A stretch of DNA of 11,998 bases from the NCBI GenBank assembly GCA_004151065.3, contig NWUY0300009490.1, positions 89,032-101,029 on the forward strand. Direction: 5' to 3'. Position 1 is the stretch's first letter, and every line of letters starts with the position of its first letter. Under the pieces are notes generated by a model, which was given only the letters and a program-made list of their open reading frames with translations, searched no databases and had not been told where the DNA came from. Origin of the DNA: Larix sibirica. Taxonomy: Eukaryota > Streptophyta > Pinopsida > Pinales > Pinaceae. The position numbers and the translations under genes were made by a program. Positions 7,930-11,998 of this stretch are shown here, piece after piece.

Positions 7930-10149
7930 CATGAAATGCAATTTTTGTATGAGAGAGTGACTATTTGATAAATATGCCAATCGATATTGTGGACATCATG
8001 GTAATATTTTCCTTTCCCAAAAACAAATTATAGAGGTTGCGACACTCAATTTTGTTGCTCAGATTGGACTTTATGCCCCTGACAAAAATTCACAAGTGTC
8101 CCTAAATGGCTTAAAAAATCAAGTTGAAACTCACCATAACCTGGTAACTGAGACTCAGATTGAAAAAATTTCAGTTCCATTGGACTCATAACACTAGAGT
8201 ACACCTAGGGATGTCTATGTCTCATGGGTCCATGGAACGAATTTTATTCATTTCAATAATTTAGAAACTAGGTTTTTGTTGAGTAACATGAAATGAAATT
8301 TTTGCATGAGAAGTGTATTTTTAAAAAAGATTCCAATGAGGGGTTGGACATCGTGGTGATCTTGTCCTTTTCCAAAAAACTCATAGGAGGTTGCTGAACT
8401 CAATTTTGTTACTCATATTGGATTTTATGTCCTTGATAGAAATTCGTCAAGTGTCCATGAATGGCTTTAGGAAGCAAGGTTAAACTTGCAATAATTTGAC
8501 AACTAAGACTCATATCAACGAACTATTCATTATTTTGGACTTGTGACGTTAGAATACAGCTAGGGAGAAACATCCATCTCCGATGATTCCATTGACTAGA
8601 TGTTCATTTCGACTATTTTCGGAACTAGTGTTTTGTTCAGTAACATGCACTGCAATTTTTGTATGAGAGGGTGAATTTTTGAAAATATTGCTAGCAGAAC
8701 ATGTGAACATTGTGCTCATATTTCCCTTTCCCAAACAAACTTGCATGATTTTATGACACTTAATTATACTGCTAGGATTGGATTTTATTCCCTCGGTAGA
8801 AATTCGCCAAGTGCTCCTAAATTGCTTTAGAAAGCAAGTTGAAACTTTCCATAACTTGATAACCAAGACTTGAATCAACAAAACTTCAGTTTTGTTGGCC
8901 TCATGATATCGGAGTACACCTAGGGAAACCCTTTTCCCATGACCATGGACCCAAGGTTGTTCATTTCGATGATTTTTGAAACTAGGGTTTTGTTGACTAA
9001 CATGCAATGCAAATTTTGCTTGAGAGGGTGAAATTTTGAAAACTGTTCCAACTGAGCATGTGGAAATCATGGTCTTCCCATTCCTACCCAAAAAAATTGT
9101 AGAAGGTTATAATGGGACTCAATTCTTGCTTGGATTGGATTTTATGCCCAGGGTACAAATTCATCAAGTGTCCCTTAATGGTTTTAGGAAGTGAGTTGAA
9201 AATTATCATAACTTGATAATTGAAACTCAGATCAATGAACCACCAATTGCATTGTACTCATGAAATCAAAGTTCACCTAGGGAAACACCTCTCCTATGAG
9301 TCCATGGACTAGATGTTGTTCATTTTGATGATTTTGGAAACTAGGGTTTTGCTGAGTAACATGTAATGTAATTTTTGCATGAGAGGGTGAATTTTTGAAA
9401 AGTGTACCAATGGAGTGTCTGAATATATTTTTCATATCATCCTTGCGAAAACAAACTTTTAGGAGGTTATGAAACTCAATTATGTTGCTTGGATTGGATT
9501 TTATGCCCTTGGTAGAAATTCACCAAGTGTTCTTGAATTGATTTGAAGAAGCAAGTTAAAACTATCCATTACTGGATAACTAAGACTTAGATAGATGAAA
9601 CACCCATTTAGTTGGACATGTGACATCTAAGTACACCTAGGGACACCCCTCGCCTATGATTCCATGGAACATATGTTGTTCATTCTGACTGTTTTGATAA
9701 CTAACATTTTGTTTAGTAACATGCATTGCAATTTTCTCATGAGAGGGTACATTTTTTAAAATTATGCCAACAAAGCACTTGCACAGCATGGTCATATATC
9801 TATTTCCCAAATAAACTTGAAAGAGGTTAAGGCACTCAATTCTACTACACTTATTGGATTTTAATCCACAAGTAGAAATTCAGCGAGTGTCACAATGAAT
9901 GGCTTTAGGAAGCGAGTTGAAACTCATGATAAATTGATAACCAAGAATCGAATCGATGAACCATCAATTTTGTTGGACTTGTAACATCATATTACAGATA
10001 GGGACACTCATCCTCTTTGATTCCATGGACTATATGTTGTTCATTTTGATTATTTTTGAAACTAGGTTTTTGCTTACTAACATGCGATGCAATTTTTGCA
10101 TGAGAGAGTGAATTTTTGAAAATTGCACCAACGGAATGTGAACATAGTG
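7897..10149 (+). repeat. ~358-bp satellite array, block 3
   Basis: After a 30-bp partial unit, anchors fall near 7927, 8284, 8641, 8998, 9357, 9717 and 10078 (spacings 357, 357, 357, 359, 360, 361). The run of 357-bp monomers is a multiple of three and preserves reading frame, which explains a 180-codon minus-strand open frame at 8549-9091. The last monomer is interrupted after 10149 by unrelated DNA. Monomers are as diverged here as in the other blocks. Confidence 0.95.
10141..10149 (+). repeat. 9-bp target-site duplication, left
   Basis: AACATAGTG, matching 11011-11019 exactly. It corresponds to the monomer consensus GACATCGTG, so it is native satellite. The bases on either side differ between the two copies (G and T here, T and G on the right), fixing the length at nine. 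Confidence 0.85.
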
Positions 10150-10447
10150 TATGAGATTTGAACATGTATATATCTAGGTACATAAACTAAATATATATGC
10201 AATGAGAATAAAATAATCCATCAATAAATTATGTAATAAATTAATAACATAAATTACTACACAAGAACTCGGAACATAAGAGAATACAAATGATCAAGTT
10301 CATTAAATTGAAAGAGAGGTGGAGTACAGTATTTACATGAAATAAATTCGAATTAGGGTTGAAGGGAATTCAAATTTCCCATGATTGAATGAGGTTTGTT
10401 AGGATTAACAATAGCTAAAAAACCCTTAGTTATCCATGCTAACTCTA

Positions 10448-10462
10448 CTAGACTAAGTCTAG
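10448..10462 (+). repeat. Palindrome inside the insertion
   Basis: CTAGACT A AGTCTAG: perfect 7-bp arms around one base. It overlaps the start of the adjacent 20-bp tandem repeat by one base. No function is evident. Confidence 0.6.
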
Positions 10463-10501
10463 ACTAGTTAACTGATGGAGTGACTAGTTAATTGATGGAG
10501 T
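10462..10501 (+). repeat. Two-unit 20-bp tandem repeat inside the insertion
   Basis: GACTAGTTAACTGATGGAGT (10462-10481) is followed directly by GACTAGTTAATTGATGGAGT (10482-10501), one mismatch apart. Related TTAACTGATTGAAT and TTAGTTAATTGGC motifs lie near 10687-10715, and GATGGAGTGTTAGGTCCATG near 10719, so the interior of the insertion is locally repetitive. Confidence 0.8.
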
Positions 10502-11010
10502 GCTGAGCTAACCAATTGAAATCTTGGTTAACTATGAATTTTGAATTAACTAACAAAAATTCCCTAATTAGGTCCATGAAGGAATATTTTTGCATGAATG
10601 GTCTCATCTATCCATGTTAACTATCCTAAACTGAGTTATACTAGCTCTAAACTTTATAACAACTAGTTATCTAACTAATTTCTTAGTTAACTGATTGAAT
10701 ATTTAGTTAATTGGCTAAGATGGAGTGTTAGGTCCATGAATTTGAATTAGGGTATGTAATATCAGTTAGGAGTGAAGTTGGAATGGATCACCTAGTTACC
10801 AACTGAGACTAGCTAGTAGTCATTCCCTTTGATTGAGGAATGTCCCCTGAAATTAAGGAAATAGTTCAGTTAAGTTTAGTTGGTGATTAAGGTTTGTGAT
10901 GAGTGGTGGTTAGATGCCCTAGGATGACTTGGGTGGCCAAAATGAGTGTGGCTTGGCCTCCAATATTCATGAAGTTAATGTTTAGGATCCGATGAGAGGT
11001 TTTTAGTTCT

Positions 11011-11019
11011 AACATAGTG
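11011..11019 (+). repeat. 9-bp target-site duplication, right
   Basis: AACATAGTG, second copy, immediately followed by GTCATCTCTATATTTCC, the expected satellite continuation of the left flank. Confidence 0.85.
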
Positions 11020-11998
11020 GTCATCTCTATATTTCCAAAACAAACTTGCAGGAGGTTATGGAACTCAATTATGTTGCTTGCATTGGATTTTATGCCCCTG
11101 ATAGAAATTTTCCAAGTGTCCTTGAATGGATTTAAGAAGCAATTTGAAACTCACCATAACTAGATAAGAGACTTATATCGATGAACCGTTATTTCCATTG
11201 TAATAATGACATTAGAGTAGACCTACGGACACCCCTCTCATATGAGTCCATGGACTGTATGTTGTTTATTTCAATGATTTTTGAAGCTATGGTTTTGTTG
11301 AGCACCATGAAATGAAATTTTTGCGTGAGATGGTTAATTTTTGAAACTATACTAGTGGAGAATGCAGAAATCATGTTCATCTAATCCTTGCTTGAACAAA
11401 CTTGTAGGAGATTACGACACTCGATTTTGCTTCTTGGATTGGATTTTAAGCCTGGATAGAAATTTTCCAAAGTGTCTTTGAATGGATTGAGGAAGTGAGT
11501 TGATACTTGAAATAGATTTATAATCAAGACTCAGATCAACAAACCATTGGTTCAATTGGAATCATGACATTAGATCACACCTCGGGACACCCCTCTCTCG
11601 TCATTCCATTGACTAGATGTTGTCCATTTTGATGATTTCTGATCCTAGGTTTTTGTTGAGTAATATGCAATGCAATTTTTGCATGACAGGGTAAATTGTT
11701 GAAGACTATTCCAATGGAGCATGTGGACATCATGGTCATCTTGGCATTTCCCAAAAAAACTCGTCGGATGTTACAACACTCAATTCTAGTTCTCAGATTT
11801 TATTTTATGCCCCTGGTAGAAATTCACTAAGTGTCCCTAAATGCCTTTAGGAAGTGAGTTGAAACTCGCTATAAATTGATAACCATTTCTTATATTGATG
11901 AACCATCAATTCCATTGGACTCATGACATCAAAATACACCTAGGGACACCCCTCCCCCACGAGTCCAGGTACTAGATGTTGTTCATTTTGATGATTTT
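11011..11998 (+). repeat. ~358-bp satellite array, block 4
   Basis: Satellite resumes in mid-monomer after the insertion. The following anchors are near 11303 (degenerate, CACCATG) and 11661 (TAATATG), with the last monomer incomplete at the window end, stopping in GATGATTTT about 20 bp short of the next expected anchor. Allowing for the 870 bp added by insertion plus TSD, spacing from the 10078 anchor is 355 bp. Open frames here, such as the minus-strand one at 11189-11380, are satellite by-products. Confidence 0.95.

Larger units (their letters stand above)
10150..11010. mobile_element. 861-bp insertion in the satellite, unclassified
   Basis: Unrelated DNA between two copies of AACATAGTG. 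Removing it with one copy restores normal monomer order (GTGAACATAGTGGTCATCTC), and the monomer would then be 355 bp. A 9-bp duplication is typical of Mutator-like elements. However, the ends (TATGAGATTTGAACATG on the left; the right end read in reverse starts AGAACTAAAAACC) are not inverted repeats, there are no TG...CA LTR-type ends, and no terminal poly-A is seen. The left part is very AT-rich. The interior is rich in TTAACT-type motifs and holds a 20-bp tandem repeat. No sizeable open frame or domain is visible, so it is non-autonomous. Alternatives are a non-TIR MULE, a retroposed fragment, or filler DNA from repair of a staggered break. Confidence 0.75.

Noticed and set aside
10150-11010. 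Insertion as a solo LTR, Helitron or SINE
   Set aside because: A solo LTR would give TG...CA ends and typically a 5-bp duplication; Helitrons make no duplication and end in CTRR; there is no poly-A end and no recognisable pol III A/B box.
734-11998. CRISPR-like array
   Set aside because: The repeated unit is the whole ~358-bp monomer, with no short identical repeats separated by unique spacers and no cas-like genes.

Overview
The window holds no recognisable protein-coding gene, rRNA or tRNA. It is non-genic, AT-rich DNA dominated by a tandem satellite with a monomer of about 358 bp (successive anchor-to-anchor spacings of 355-367 bp). The monomers are clearly related but diverged, by eye roughly 75-85% identical to one another, with CpG sites decaying to TpG/CpA. 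Long, diverged, probably methylated satellite DNA carrying a plant-type telobox octamer (AAACCCTA) suggests plant heterochromatin. The ~350-bp size class is common in grasses (for example rice TrsA and maize TR-1), but I cannot assign the family from memory, and organism and chromosomal position are inferences.

Layout: 1-200 is a short unrelated fragment. 201, 3408 and 7896 are single N characters, which behave like joins between separately assembled pieces. 202-733 is AT-rich non-satellite DNA containing a 64-bp direct repeat, followed by satellite from about 734 to 3407. From 3410 to 6614 the whole 203-3407 segment appears again with a constant offset of 3207 bp and no difference that I found. 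The second piece then continues as satellite to 7895. 7897-10149 is satellite. 10150-11010 is an 861-bp insertion of unrelated DNA flanked by a 9-bp target-site duplication (AACATAGTG). 11011-11998 is satellite that resumes exactly where it was interrupted.

The short open reading frames are by-products of satellite or AT-rich sequence. The longest, 180 codons on the minus strand at 8549-9091, exists because neighbouring monomers there are 357 bp, a multiple of three, so the same chance-open frame recurs.

The points most worth a second look are: the exact 3.2-kb duplication bounded by Ns (most simply an assembly artefact); the cleanly reconstructable 861-bp insertion with a 9-bp TSD but no visible terminal inverted repeats; three dyad-symmetric elements at fixed places in the satellite monomer plus a telobox octamer; and three discontinuities that all fall at the same AGTAAC position of the monomer. 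I see no gene-encoded novel system.
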